This document shows positions 50,071 through 58,007 of a DNA stretch of 64,000 nucleotides, piece after piece (position 1 is the first letter of the stretch; each line of letters opens with the position of its first letter). Both the position numbers and the translations under genes were made by a program. Origin of the DNA: [Erwinia] mediterraneensis (GTDB lineage: Bacteria; Pseudomonadota; Gammaproteobacteria; Enterobacterales; Enterobacteriaceae); the NCBI RefSeq assembly GCF_900604315.1, contig NZ_LR026981.1, positions 1 to 64,000 of the forward strand. The letters are read 5' to 3'. The notes beneath the pieces are model-generated. The model saw only the letters and a list, made by a program, of their open reading frames with translations, was not told the DNA's origin and ran no database searches.

Positions 50071-52101
50071 TTATGGGGTCAGCAGAGACTGACGACTACG
50101 GCGCAGACCCGCATGGATCTCGTACGCCACATACACTTCAGCAGACTGCCCGGGTGCCAGCTGGGTGGTGGGCCAGGCAGCAACGGCCAGTACCCCGCCG
50201 CCACGGCAGAGCGACTCATCAAACCGCTGCGGTTTTGCCGTGACATTGCGGATGACACCGACGCTGATCTGCAGCGCTCCCTTGCTGTACCACTGATTAC
50301 GGCTGGCATCGACCGTCAGGCCGGGCGCGATGCCACACAGGTTGATCAGGCCGCGCCCCTCACCACCGGAGCTGAAACCTTGCGGCACCTGGTTCTGCGC
50401 CAGATCGCGCATCGCCCGTTCCAGCGGCCCCTTCATGGCGCTGAATTTTTGACGGCGCTGCATCTCCTGCACCGAATCGGCAATCTGACCGCGGAATTCC
50501 GGATCCACATAGCGTGAGGGGTCAACCTGATCGCCAATCAGATGAGGCGAAATAATAAACAACCGCTCACGATTGGAAGTGACCTGACTGGTGGAGGAGA
50601 AGAACTTGCCGATAAAGGGAATGCTGCCGAGTATCGGAATACGGCGCACGCGATCGCCGGTTTCACGCGAGCTGAAGCCCCCCATCACCAGGGTATTTTT
50701 CTCTTCTACCAGTGCCTGGGTGCTCACTTTCGCCTGGCGCGTGCCCTCTGGTTCGCCCTCCAGATCGCGGCTCAGCTTGCCGTCTTCCACATCAACGGTA
50801 AGCTGGATAGAGACCCGATCTTTGTTTGTCAGGGCGCGCGGCACCACCTGCAGCGTAGTACCGGCAGTGATCGGTGTGACTTCGGCGACACGTTCGCCGA
50901 TGCTTTGCAAATACGCCGTTTCACTGAAGTCGAGCACCGCGGGCTGGTTTTCCAGCGTCAGTACCGAGGGGTTGGCGATAACCGACGCATTCCCCTTTCC
51001 TTCCAGCGCCTGAATCTGACCAAAAAAGCGCTGGAAATCCGTGACAAAAAGCGTACTGCTGCCGCCCAGCATGGAGGAACCGGCGGTTACATTACCAAAG
51101 CTGCCGAGCAGATTGGCGGAGAGACGGGAGAGTTCACTGCGGTCCACGTCAACAATCAGCGCGTTGATTTCAATTAGTTTGTTCGGGATATCAATCTGTG
51201 AAATCAGCGCCTGATAGACATTGCGCCGGGCAGGATCGTCGCGGATCAGCAGCACGTTATTACGCACATCTGCCGATACCATGGGTTTGAAATCGTCAGA
51301 CTCTTCTTTCAGCAAACCCGAGTTTGGCTTCATGGTGCGTCGGGCCAAATCGGCCAGAATACTGTCGTTCTGCTCCATAAAGCTGTCCATCATGGGATTG
51401 CCGTTACTGCTTTCCTGCTGCTGCACGCCGCTGGCCGATTTAGGGTTCTGCTGCCCCAGCAGTTCATTCAGAATGGTCGTGACGCCCGGCACCAGCAAAG
51501 TTTTGTCCCGGTAACGAATTTGTCGGTCAGAGACGGAGGCATATTTCAGTGGAAAGACCATCAGCTCTTTATCAGCTTTATTCTGCTTTTCGTTTTCGCT
51601 GAACTGACTGATCAGAGAAACATATTCTGCCGGACCGGTTACCAGTACTGCGTCCTGTTCAGGGATTTCTCCCCAGCCGAAACGCGGCTCCAGCAACCCG
51701 ATCCCTTCCAGTGCCTGCTTCAGGCCGCTGGCACCATCTTTACTGAGCTTCAGACGGCGTGATTCCTGCTTCGACATTGGGCTGACATACAGCGTGTTGT
51801 TATACACAAACCACTGAAAACGGTGCTCCAGCGCCAGTCGGTTAAGAAACGCCTCGGCGCTGCTGGAGCGCAGCCGCCCTGATACCCTTTCAGCGCCGGT
51901 CATTTCCCCCATCCGCAGCTGCACGGCATGGCTGTTGGCAAAATCGTTTAATACCGTCTCAAGGCTGGTGTCCTGGGCAGAATAAGCATACGCCCCGTCT
52001 TTCCACTCCTCCGGCGTACGCGCCTGAGCAGAAAATATGGTCAGCGCGCCGCTTAATACCAGGGAGACAGCGACAGCGGCAGCGTGTTTGACTGAATACA
52101 C
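50071..52101 (-). CDS. hrcC: HrcC outer-membrane secretin
   Basis: A 676-residue SctC secretin with a signal peptide (AVAVSLVLSGALTIFSAQAR), N-domains (ETVLNDFANSHAVQLRMGEM) and the C-terminal secretin domain with the family signature (VEEKNTLVMGGFSSRETGDR, VRRIPILGSIPFIGKFF). It forms the outer-membrane ring of the T3SS. It follows hrpF by 86 bases, with no room for hrpG, which lies here in Erwinia and Pseudomonas. Confidence 0.96.
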   Translation of the reverse strand: MYSVKHAAAVAVSLVLSGALTIFSAQARTPEEWKDGAYAYSAQDTSLETVLNDFANSHAVQLRMGEMTGAERVSGRLRSSSAEAFLNRLALEHRFQWFVYNNTLYVSPMSKQESRRLKLSKDGASGLKQALEGIGLLEPRFGWGEIPEQDAVLVTGPAEYVSLISQFSENEKQNKADKELMVFPLKYASVSDRQIRYRDKTLLVPGVTTILNELLGQQNPKSASGVQQQESSNGNPMMDSFMEQNDSILADLARRTMKPNSGLLKEESDDFKPMVSADVRNNVLLIRDDPARRNVYQALISQIDIPNKLIEINALIVDVDRSELSRLSANLLGSFGNVTAGSSMLGGSSTLFVTDFQRFFGQIQALEGKGNASVIANPSVLTLENQPAVLDFSETAYLQSIGERVAEVTPITAGTTLQVVPRALTNKDRVSIQLTVDVEDGKLSRDLEGEPEGTRQAKVSTQALVEEKNTLVMGGFSSRETGDRVRRIPILGSIPFIGKFFSSTSQVTSNRERLFIISPHLIGDQVDPSRYVDPEFRGQIADSVQEMQRRQKFSAMKGPLERAMRDLAQNQVPQGFSSGGEGRGLINLCGIAPGLTVDASRNQWYSKGALQISVGVIRNVTAKPQRFDESLCRGGGVLAVAAWPTTQLAPGQSAEVYVAYEIHAGLRRSRQSLLTP

Positions 52102-52187
52102 GTCTTCTTCCTTTTGTTAACCTCAGACAAGAGGATAATCCTGCGGGTGATGACAGAAGCAGGAAGCCACGGGCTTCCTGCACGGGC

Positions 52188-52427
52188 TCAGTTAATCGCG
52201 TTGATAATGGCTTTACTGATACCAGAATTAATGTTGGATGCCTGACTGGACATCTGACTGGCGGTATTCATCGCCAGCATGTCCATCTGAAAGGCATACA
52301 TATCCTGGGGGGTGACCATTCCGTTTTGCGATTGTCGCCGGAGCGTATTGGAAAAGGCTTCGTTGTATTTTTCAGCGAAGTTATCTGTCAGACGCTGCTG
52401 CAGGTTCGCCAGGTTTGTCATACTCAT
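52188..52427 (-). CDS. hrpF: HrpF-like small T3SS protein
   Basis: A 79-residue helical protein (TNLANLQQRLTDNFAEKYNE, then QNGMVTPQDMYAFQMDMLAM) ending NINSGISKAIINAIN. The V(T/S)PQDM-AFQ segment and size match HrpF, a needle/inner-adaptor-like component (SctF type) of Hrp systems. The start at 52427 follows GAGGAA; an in-frame start at 52451 would add eight residues. It lies between hrpE and hrcC as expected. Confidence 0.72.
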   Translation of the reverse strand: MSMTNLANLQQRLTDNFAEKYNEAFSNTLRRQSQNGMVTPQDMYAFQMDMLAMNTASQMSSQASNINSGISKAIINAIN

Positions 52428-52500
52428 CTTTGTTTCCTCATGGTTAACCACTCAGAAACTACGTAACCTGACGGGGAAAGCGGTTCCGCGCAGCAGCGAA

Positions 52501-53142
52501 TTATTCTGTTAACAGCGTCATACATTGCTGACGCAGCGTGTGCCAGCGGATGCGCATTTCACCGGAGTCGGCACGCAAACAGAGCGCATCTGCGGGCAAC
52601 GTGTCATCCTGCTCCAGCGGCCAGGGCAGCGACATCTGTTGCAGTTCATCCAGCAGCGAGGCGGGCGCGCAGAGCCGACACGCTTCGCCGGGCGGCGTTG
52701 CCTGTTGCAGCTGGCGTAACAGCGCCCGGATTTGTGTTGATGGCGGACACTCGCCCAGCAGCTGACTCAGCACCGCCTGTAATAAGGCATCACACTCCGC
52801 CTCAACCGAATGCTGCTGCCGTTGCTGTTGCTGCTGCCACTGGTCAAAAAAATGCTGACTTTCCGCGATAAACGCCGCTTCCGCCTGCGCGCGCACGTCT
52901 TCTGCGCTGAGCTGTGCCTGGTGCCGGGCCTGTTCCAGCAGCTGCGTGGCCTGCTGTTGCGCCTGTGCAAGGATCAGCCCCGCCTGCTCCCGGGCCTGCT
53001 CCACCAGATGTTCCGCCTGCTGCCGGGCCTCTGCCAGACAATCTCGCGCCTCGCGTTGACGCGCCAGAACATCGCGCGTAACCACCGTTTCACCGGCCAG
53101 TAACGCGGGATCAGCCAGCGTCAGGCGTTTCTGTATCCACAT
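52501..53142 (-). CDS. hrpE: HrpE stator protein (SctL)
   Basis: A 213-residue protein of the HrpE/YscL family, with a very Gln/Ala/Glu-rich coiled coil (AEARQQAEHLVEQAREQAGL and following, residues 38-100) and a C-terminal domain (ALCLRADSGEMRIRWHTLRQ). It forms the stator that links the export ATPase HrcN to the sorting platform. It overlaps hrpD by 32 bases. Confidence 0.85.
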   Translation of the reverse strand: MWIQKRLTLADPALLAGETVVTRDVLARQREARDCLAEARQQAEHLVEQAREQAGLILAQAQQQATQLLEQARHQAQLSAEDVRAQAEAAFIAESQHFFDQWQQQQQRQQHSVEAECDALLQAVLSQLLGECPPSTQIRALLRQLQQATPPGEACRLCAPASLLDELQQMSLPWPLEQDDTLPADALCLRADSGEMRIRWHTLRQQCMTLLTE

Positions 53143-53701
53143 TCTGGCTCTCCTCCCGACAGGCCTGCCAGATCACGGCCTGCCATAACAGGTTGCATTT
53201 TTCGGTTGGTAACAGCGGCAGCGCATGCATTTCCGCCTGTTCGACAGCCGCTGCGGGCAGCAACAGACGGATCCGCTGCCAGCAGCCGGGTGTCAGGCTC
53301 CGTCGCAGCAGCGCTTCGGGAACGGGATATTCCCCGCCTGCCCACTGTGACGGACGCAGCGCTTTATGCAGACGCTGGCACCAGAGTTTGAGTGACGCCG
53401 TGGGTAGTACCGGGGCCTGAGCAGGGGTAATCACCGCCAGTGCTAACCAGAGGGCCAGCTGACGGCGTGCTTCCGGTAACGCCAGCCACGCCGCTAACCA
53501 GTCAGGCAGCTCTTCCGGCGCGATCAGTGTGACTTCCAGCAAAGGTAACAGGGCTGGCGGATCGGCGCGCAACAGCGCACGCCGGCTTTCAGCCTCCAGC
53601 GTGAAAAAGGGCAAAGTATGCCAGTCGGGATGCACGACCTCGATAAAGTCACCACTCCACCAGCGCAGCCCGTCAACCGCCGTGAGGCTCTGCGTCAGCA
53701 T
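53111..53701 (-). CDS. hrpD: HrpD accessory sorting-platform protein
   Basis: A 196-residue soluble protein rich in Leu, Ala and Trp (WLAAWLALPEARRQLALWLA). Identification rests on position between hrcJ and hrpE and on size, as in the Erwinia and Pseudomonas hrpD gene (SctK type). It overlaps hrcJ by one base and hrpE by 32. Confidence 0.75.
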   Translation of the reverse strand: MLTQSLTAVDGLRWWSGDFIEVVHPDWHTLPFFTLEAESRRALLRADPPALLPLLEVTLIAPEELPDWLAAWLALPEARRQLALWLALAVITPAQAPVLPTASLKLWCQRLHKALRPSQWAGGEYPVPEALLRRSLTPGCWQRIRLLLPAAAVEQAEMHALPLLPTEKCNLLWQAVIWQACREESQNVDTETPDAG

Positions 53702-54483
53702 CAGGACTCACGCGATCCGTTCAGCGCGGCGGCTTTGCGGGAAGGCAACGCAGAGAGTAATTTTCCGCGCATCAGGAAAAGCGGCACCAGCAGCAATAAC
53801 AGCCCCGACAGAGTGAAAAACAGGGTTTTTACCGTGCCGTACTCGTCTGTCGTCAGGATAAAAGGTCCCAGCGTGACAAACTCGCGCCGATCCTGGTAGG
53901 CTTCTCCCGGCACAAAGACCACTGAGACAGCGTCAGGCCCTTTGCCGTTAAGGCCGGGAATACTGGTGGTCACCAGACGGCGGATACGCGGTTCGATACT
54001 GTCCGGATCCAGCGAACTCAGATATTTAATAAACACGGCGGCAGACGCAGGCTGAACCGGCTCGCCCGGCGCCACGCGCTCCGGCAACACCACGTGTACC
54101 CGGGCAACGACAACGCCATCAATCTGGGCCAGCGTCGACTCCACTTCCTGCGACAGCGCATAAATATAGCGCGCACGCTCTTCCATCGGGCTGGAAATAA
54201 TGCCGTTCTTCTGGAAGACCTCGCCCATGTTGGTACGCGCGCGATGCGGCAGTCCTCTGGCATTCAGGATCTGTACTGAGCGATCGAGATCGTTTTGATT
54301 AACCAGCACCGCTACGCCATTTTTGTCTATCTGTTTGCGGGCATCGATGTGGTACTTTGAAAGCTCTGACAGCATTTCATTGGCATCACTTTCATTAATA
54401 CCGGTATGCAGAATGACCGGCTTGTCACAGCCGGTCAGTAAAAACAGCATCACCAGTAACAGTGCATATTTCATCTGTTTCAT
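53701..54483 (-). CDS. hrcJ: HrcJ inner-membrane ring lipoprotein (SctJ)
   Basis: A 260-residue YscJ/MxiJ-family lipoprotein. It has a signal peptide with lipobox (FLLTGCDKPVILHTGI), the two ring-forming domains (NEMLSELSKYHIDARKQIDK and VARVHVVLPERVAPGEPVQP) and a C-terminal membrane anchor (FTLSGLLLLLVPLFLMRGKL). It builds the inner-membrane ring of the needle complex. Highly conserved and complete. Confidence 0.95.
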   Translation of the reverse strand: MKQMKYALLLVMLFLLTGCDKPVILHTGINESDANEMLSELSKYHIDARKQIDKNGVAVLVNQNDLDRSVQILNARGLPHRARTNMGEVFQKNGIISSPMEERARYIYALSQEVESTLAQIDGVVVARVHVVLPERVAPGEPVQPASAAVFIKYLSSLDPDSIEPRIRRLVTTSIPGLNGKGPDAVSVVFVPGEAYQDRREFVTLGPFILTTDEYGTVKTLFFTLSGLLLLLVPLFLMRGKLLSALPSRKAAALNGSRES

Positions 54484-54493
54484 CAGCGGTGTA

Positions 54494-54868
54494 TCACTGC
54501 AGGTTGGTGAGTTTTTCCAGTCCCTGAACGGTTTTTGAAATCACTTTGGCGTTCATCAGGCTTTCAAGATAGTAAGAGGAGAGCGTAGAACTGACGCGGG
54601 TCAGGTCGATCGGATTGGTTGAATTCGCCGTCTCCGATAACACTTTTGCCACCTTATCACTCTTCTCGTCTATCCGCCCGAAGCTCGCGGCCAGTTGCTC
54701 CATCAGATTTTCTGACACGTTGCCTTTATCTGCGGAATGTTCAAACGCCTGCGGCTGCATTTCCGCAGCAAACCATTGCACATCCTGCTGATCAGGCTGC
54801 AACCCGTCCAGCCCAGTCGGGCTTTCCAGGATGACTTCCGGTCTGGGAGATAATGGACTGATCGTCAT
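54494..54868 (-). CDS. hrpB: HrpB inner rod protein (SctI)
   Basis: A 124-residue protein with a C-terminal helical region (TRVSSTLSSYYLESLMNAKV, then ISKTVQGLEKLTNLQ) like YscI/HrpB inner-rod proteins. The start at 54868 (MTISPLSPRPEV) is chosen because the longer frame to 55012 lies inside hrpA. The ribosome site is weak. It lies between hrpA and hrcJ as in Erwinia. Confidence 0.82.
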   Translation of the reverse strand: MTISPLSPRPEVILESPTGLDGLQPDQQDVQWFAAEMQPQAFEHSADKGNVSENLMEQLAASFGRIDEKSDKVAKVLSETANSTNPIDLTRVSSTLSSYYLESLMNAKVISKTVQGLEKLTNLQ

Positions 54869-54920
54869 GGTATCGGCCCCAAAAATGAGAGAGCCACGAA
54901 CGTGGCTCCGGATAGCAAGG

Positions 54921-55190
54921 TTACGCCAGGTCGATTTTGGCCTTCTGGGCCAGGTTACTGCTGGCTTTCGAGAACGAGTCCACCATGCCGTTGGCCTGCT
55001 GAGACATCGCATCCATCTGCATTTTGTTGATAGAGTTCTGGTTGTTAAACTTGGTGATCGCCATCGACTCTTTCATCATGCGATTATTTTCATCCTGCAT
55101 CTCTTTGGTAAAGCTGGATGTCTGATAATCCTGTTTGTAAGCGCTGTAATCTGTCGTGATGTTATTAAGACCTACGCCGCCTGCACTCAT
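54921..55190 (-). CDS. hrpA: HrpA pilin
   Basis: An 89-residue, helix-forming, polar protein rich in Asn, Met, Ser and Lys (QDENNRMMKESMAITKFNNQ, then NSINKMQMDAMSQQANGMVD). This composition and position directly behind a Hrp box as the first gene of the hrp operon fit the HrpA pilus subunit, a fast-evolving protein. Sequence identity to known pilins could not be judged. The start at 55190 follows AGAGG. Confidence 0.7.
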   Translation of the reverse strand: MSAGGVGLNNITTDYSAYKQDYQTSSFTKEMQDENNRMMKESMAITKFNNQNSINKMQMDAMSQQANGMVDSFSKASSNLAQKAKIDLA

Positions 55191-55243
55191 AATCATATCC
55201 TCTCGGTTAGTCATCATTCAGTGCGTTCACACTGTCCGAAAAG

Positions 55244-55271
55244 TGAGTAACAGGAGAAAACCAGCAGTTCC
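55244..55271 (-). promoter_or_regulatory. Hrp box of the hrpA operon
   Basis: Read on the minus strand: GGAACT (55271-55266), 15 bases, TTACTCA (55250-55244). The ATG of hrpA is 54 bases further on. The first ten bases (GGAACTGCTG) equal those of the effector promoter at 40078-40105. Confidence 0.75.
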
Positions 55272-55286
55272 GCGCTTACCGAAAAA

Positions 55287-56243
55287 TTAATTTTCCACAT
55301 TCAGCAGTTTCAGACGCTGGTACAGCGTGCGTCTGGGGATCCCCAGTTCATGAGCGGCGCTGACCACACGATTTTTGTGTCTGGCCAGACAGTCTTCAAT
55401 CAGGCAGGACTCAATACGACGCAAACGGTCTTTCAACCGCCCACTGACTTTACCGGTTTCGACCGGCGGCACGATCACCGGCAGACCGATGACAAACCTT
55501 TCTGCCGCCGCGCGCAGTTCGCGGATATTGCCAGGCCAGCTGTGCATTAACAATATTTCGGTCAATTCAACAGGCATGGGCGGCAAAGGACACTTCAGAC
55601 GCAGCGCTGACTGCTGGGTAAAATGACGAAACAGGGGAATAATGCTTTCAATATGGCTGCGCAGGGTAGGCAACTCGACCCTGACCGTAGAAAGGCGAAA
55701 ATAGAGATCCTGACGAAAACGGTTCTGGGCAACCAGCTCGCTCAGCGGACGCTGGGCAGCCACCACCACGCGAAACTTCAGCGGTACGGCGCGCGTACAG
55801 CCCAGGCGGGTAACACTACGTGTCTCCAGTACCCGCAACAATTTTGCCTGCAGGGTCAGCGGCATGCTGTCAATTTCGTCAAGAAACAGCATCCCCTGTT
55901 GGGCGCTTTCTATGTATCCTGCACGCGTATGGCTGGCGCCGGTGTAGGCGCCGCTGACAACGCCAAAAAGCTCGCTTTCCGCCAACTGTTCCGGAATGGC
56001 CGCACAGTTCACCGGAACAAAAGCGCCTTTCACACCGGCGGCCTGGTAGAGGCGCTGAGCGAAAGTATCTTTCCCTGTTCCGGTTTCTCCTTCCACCACA
56101 ATATCCATATCCAGAGGAGCCAGCATGGACAGCATTCTTTCAACATCGTTATAAATCGGCAGCGGAAGGCACGCATTGCCCGGCTCGGCCCAACCTTTAC
56201 TTATACCAGTAGTGTTTCTTTTTTCCGCCTGAAGGCTGTTCAT
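55287..56243 (-). CDS. hrpS: HrpS sigma-54 activator
   Basis: A 318-residue bacterial enhancer-binding protein without a receiver domain. It has Walker A GETGTGKD near residue 52, the sigma-54-contacting GAYTGA loop, Walker B MLFLDEID and a C-terminal Fis-type helix-turn-helix (RVVSAAHELGIPRRTLYQRL). It activates the hrpL promoter at 57806-57821. Normal Erwinia control is HrpX/HrpY to HrpS to HrpL, but hrpX and hrpY are not found here, and the anti-activator HrpV and its partner HrpG are not seen in the operon. Confidence 0.94.
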   Translation of the reverse strand: MNSLQAEKRNTTGISKGWAEPGNACLPLPIYNDVERMLSMLAPLDMDIVVEGETGTGKDTFAQRLYQAAGVKGAFVPVNCAAIPEQLAESELFGVVSGAYTGASHTRAGYIESAQQGMLFLDEIDSMPLTLQAKLLRVLETRSVTRLGCTRAVPLKFRVVVAAQRPLSELVAQNRFRQDLYFRLSTVRVELPTLRSHIESIIPLFRHFTQQSALRLKCPLPPMPVELTEILLMHSWPGNIRELRAAAERFVIGLPVIVPPVETGKVSGRLKDRLRRIESCLIEDCLARHKNRVVSAAHELGIPRRTLYQRLKLLNVEN

Positions 56244-56744
56244 TTTATTCTCCCACAGATATTAAGTAACGCGTGTCAAAAATCACACTTATTAAAATAA
56301 CAACAGTTTTTCTCCTGAAAGAAGCAGGACCAGAGACTGGCGAATAAATTAACAGTCCAGAAAAGTTTGACAATAAGAAAAATACCCACCTGGGCTGTAA
56401 ATAAATGTTTGCACCATGAATATGGTGGTCCGGATAAGCAAAAACAGCATGATGGCAGGAAAAATAAATTGAGATTTTATTGGTTTAGCGTCTTTATTTT
56501 ATTAAGAGAGTCTTATACTTCTTTAATAACAGAGGCCCACCCACACAAGCCACATTAAACCTATGTATTTTATTTGATTATTTATTTTTAAATTTTCATC
56601 CCCCCTGTTATCTGGCAAAAAAAGCGTTGAGTCTTGTGCGACACAGATCATCTTTTTTGGTTTATAAGACGTTAATCATTAAAATTATAGTAACTGTTTT
56701 CTTCCGTATGGGAAGTTTCTTTTTTAATCATATTTTTTCTGCGT
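56244..56744. other. AT-rich gap where hrpX/hrpY would lie
   Basis: About 500 bases upstream of hrpS with no supported gene. In Erwinia and Pantoea stewartii the two-component genes hrpX and hrpY lie between hrpL and hrpS. Here there is AT-rich DNA with several short frames lacking ribosome sites. The hrpS promoter must be here, but no clear sigma-70 or sigma-54 element was picked. Confidence 0.5.
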
Positions 56745-56780
56745 TATAAAGAACTCCGCTCATCCGAGGAGTTCTTTATA
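56745..56780 (+). promoter_or_regulatory. 13-bp hairpin that hides a ribosome binding site
   Basis: TATAAAGAACTCC (56745-56757) and GGAGTTCTTTATA (56768-56780) pair perfectly around a 10-nt loop. The GGAG in the second arm is the ribosome site of the ORF whose ATG begins at 56780, so site and start codon are both locked in the stem. No T-run follows, so it is not an ordinary terminator. It could be a thermosensor, a small-RNA target or a protein-binding leader. Confidence 0.65.
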
Positions 56781-57016
56781 TGCCAATTAATTGGGACAAT
56801 TCCTATGAAATTCCCTCATCCGCTTCAGCTCCCTTGTCATTTATTAATCACTTGTGGAAATTATTAATAAGTAAAACTAACCAAGAAAATATAAAACTGG
56901 TTATGGAAATTAAACCATGCCAGAAAATAAGTGAATTTTATTCACTGACACCTGGCGGGTTATTACATCATGAGCGGCAGAAGAAAGGTTTCGCGGAGCG
57001 GCGCAGAAGCGTATGA
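56780..57016 (+). CDS. Small unknown protein with a masked start
   Basis: A 78-residue protein, polar at the start and very basic at the end (HHERQKKGFAERRRSV), with no signal peptide. I do not recognise a family. The GGAG before its ATG lies within the hairpin at 56745-56780. Its place between hrpS and hrpL suggests a link to hrp regulation, but it may also be a chance frame. About 200 bases between its end and the end of hrpL hold nothing else. Confidence 0.45.
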   Translation: MPINWDNSYEIPSSASAPLSFINHLWKLLISKTNQENIKLVMEIKPCQKISEFYSLTPGGLLHHERQKKGFAERRRSV

Positions 57017-57217
57017 CACAGGCACAGACAGAAGCATTAATGTGTAAGTAAGCGGGCAACTCGTAAAGTGCTTCAGTATCCGCTATTCAGCGCCATGCAG
57101 GTTAATGACTCTCCTGCATGGCATTTTTAATCCGGACAGAACAGCCTGCCGTGAGCAACATCCGTGCGGTTAAATACGGTGAGGTACGGCTCTTTGCAGA
57201 GGTATCACTGCCAGCTT

Positions 57218-57772
57218 TCAACAATGGAATACACCAACGTCATCACGAATGGTCTGTCGTAAGCGGGATAATCGCGAGCGGACAGTACCAACCGGAATCG
57301 CCATGATTTCGGCAATGTCCTGATAACTTAAATCATCATCCAGCGCCATATTCAGCAACTGCTGCGATGATTCGGGTAGCGCGTTCATACTGACCAGCAC
57401 CTTATGCAGTAAGTCGCGATACTCATTTTCCCGGGCAGGACAATCAGAACAGGATAAAGCGTCCAGAATGTCCTCATCCAGGGACTGGTGAAGATAACTA
57501 TGCGTACGGCTGCGGTAATAATTTCTCACCAGATTCATCGCAATACCAAAAATCCAGGTATCAGGACAGGATGCCCCGTAAAAACGGGCTTTATGTGTCA
57601 GTACTTCGACACAGGTGGACTGCAGCAAATCTTCTACATCAGACAGATTACTGACTCGCCGACGAATAAAATAATAAATCTTCTTTTTATTCTTCAGGAG
57701 CAACGCTTCCCAGTTAATTGATGGCAGCAGGGCGGAAGGCATCATGGTTTCTAATTCAGCAACAGCACTCAT
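57218..57772 (-). CDS. hrpL: HrpL ECF-type sigma factor
   Basis: A 184-residue ECF sigma factor. Region 2 is KIYYFIRRRVSNLSDVEDLL and then TWIFGIAMNLVRNYYRSRTH; region 4 is DLSYQDIAEIMAIPVGTVRS, then RLSRLRQTIRDDVG. HrpL directs RNA polymerase to Hrp boxes and so turns on pilus, secretion and effector genes. The start at 57772 follows GAGGAG; a longer frame reaches 57817 but runs through the sigma-54 promoter. It is transcribed away from the divergent hrpJ operon. Confidence 0.94.
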   Translation of the reverse strand: MSAVAELETMMPSALLPSINWEALLLKNKKKIYYFIRRRVSNLSDVEDLLQSTCVEVLTHKARFYGASCPDTWIFGIAMNLVRNYYRSRTHSYLHQSLDEDILDALSCSDCPARENEYRDLLHKVLVSMNALPESSQQLLNMALDDDLSYQDIAEIMAIPVGTVRSRLSRLRQTIRDDVGVFHC

Positions 57773-57805
57773 CTTATATCTCCTCAGGTAGATGAGTTTC
57801 CGTTT

Positions 57806-57821
57806 AGCAAAGACCATGCCA
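57806..57821 (-). promoter_or_regulatory. Sigma-54 promoter of hrpL
   Basis: Read on the minus strand: TGGCATG, four bases, TTGCT (57821 to 57806). This matches the -24/-12 consensus TGGCACG-N4-TTGCW with one change. It is 34 bases before the hrpL start codon, and an activator of the needed type (HrpS) is encoded 1.6 kb away. Confidence 0.88.
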
Positions 57822-57951
57822 GCGAAGATTAATAGGTAATTTACTGATTTTATTTAATTAAAAACCATACCAGGAATTATCTGAGCATATTTCGGCAAAA
57901 TTCGTTTCTGATGTGCTGCGATTTACGGCACAAACTTTTTTTTACTTTCCG

Positions 57952-57979
57952 GGAACCCGGTGGGACCGAAATATACCCA
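57952..57979 (+). promoter_or_regulatory. Hrp box of the hrpJ operon
   Basis: GGAACC (57952-57957), 15 bases, ATACCCA (57973-57979). The -35 half is the perfect consensus and the -10 half keeps AC..A. It lies 28 bases before the hrpJ start codon and is divergent from the hrpL promoter. Confidence 0.75.
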
Positions 57980-58007
57980 GAAAGACACCAGCCACCTGAT
58001 AGAGGTT

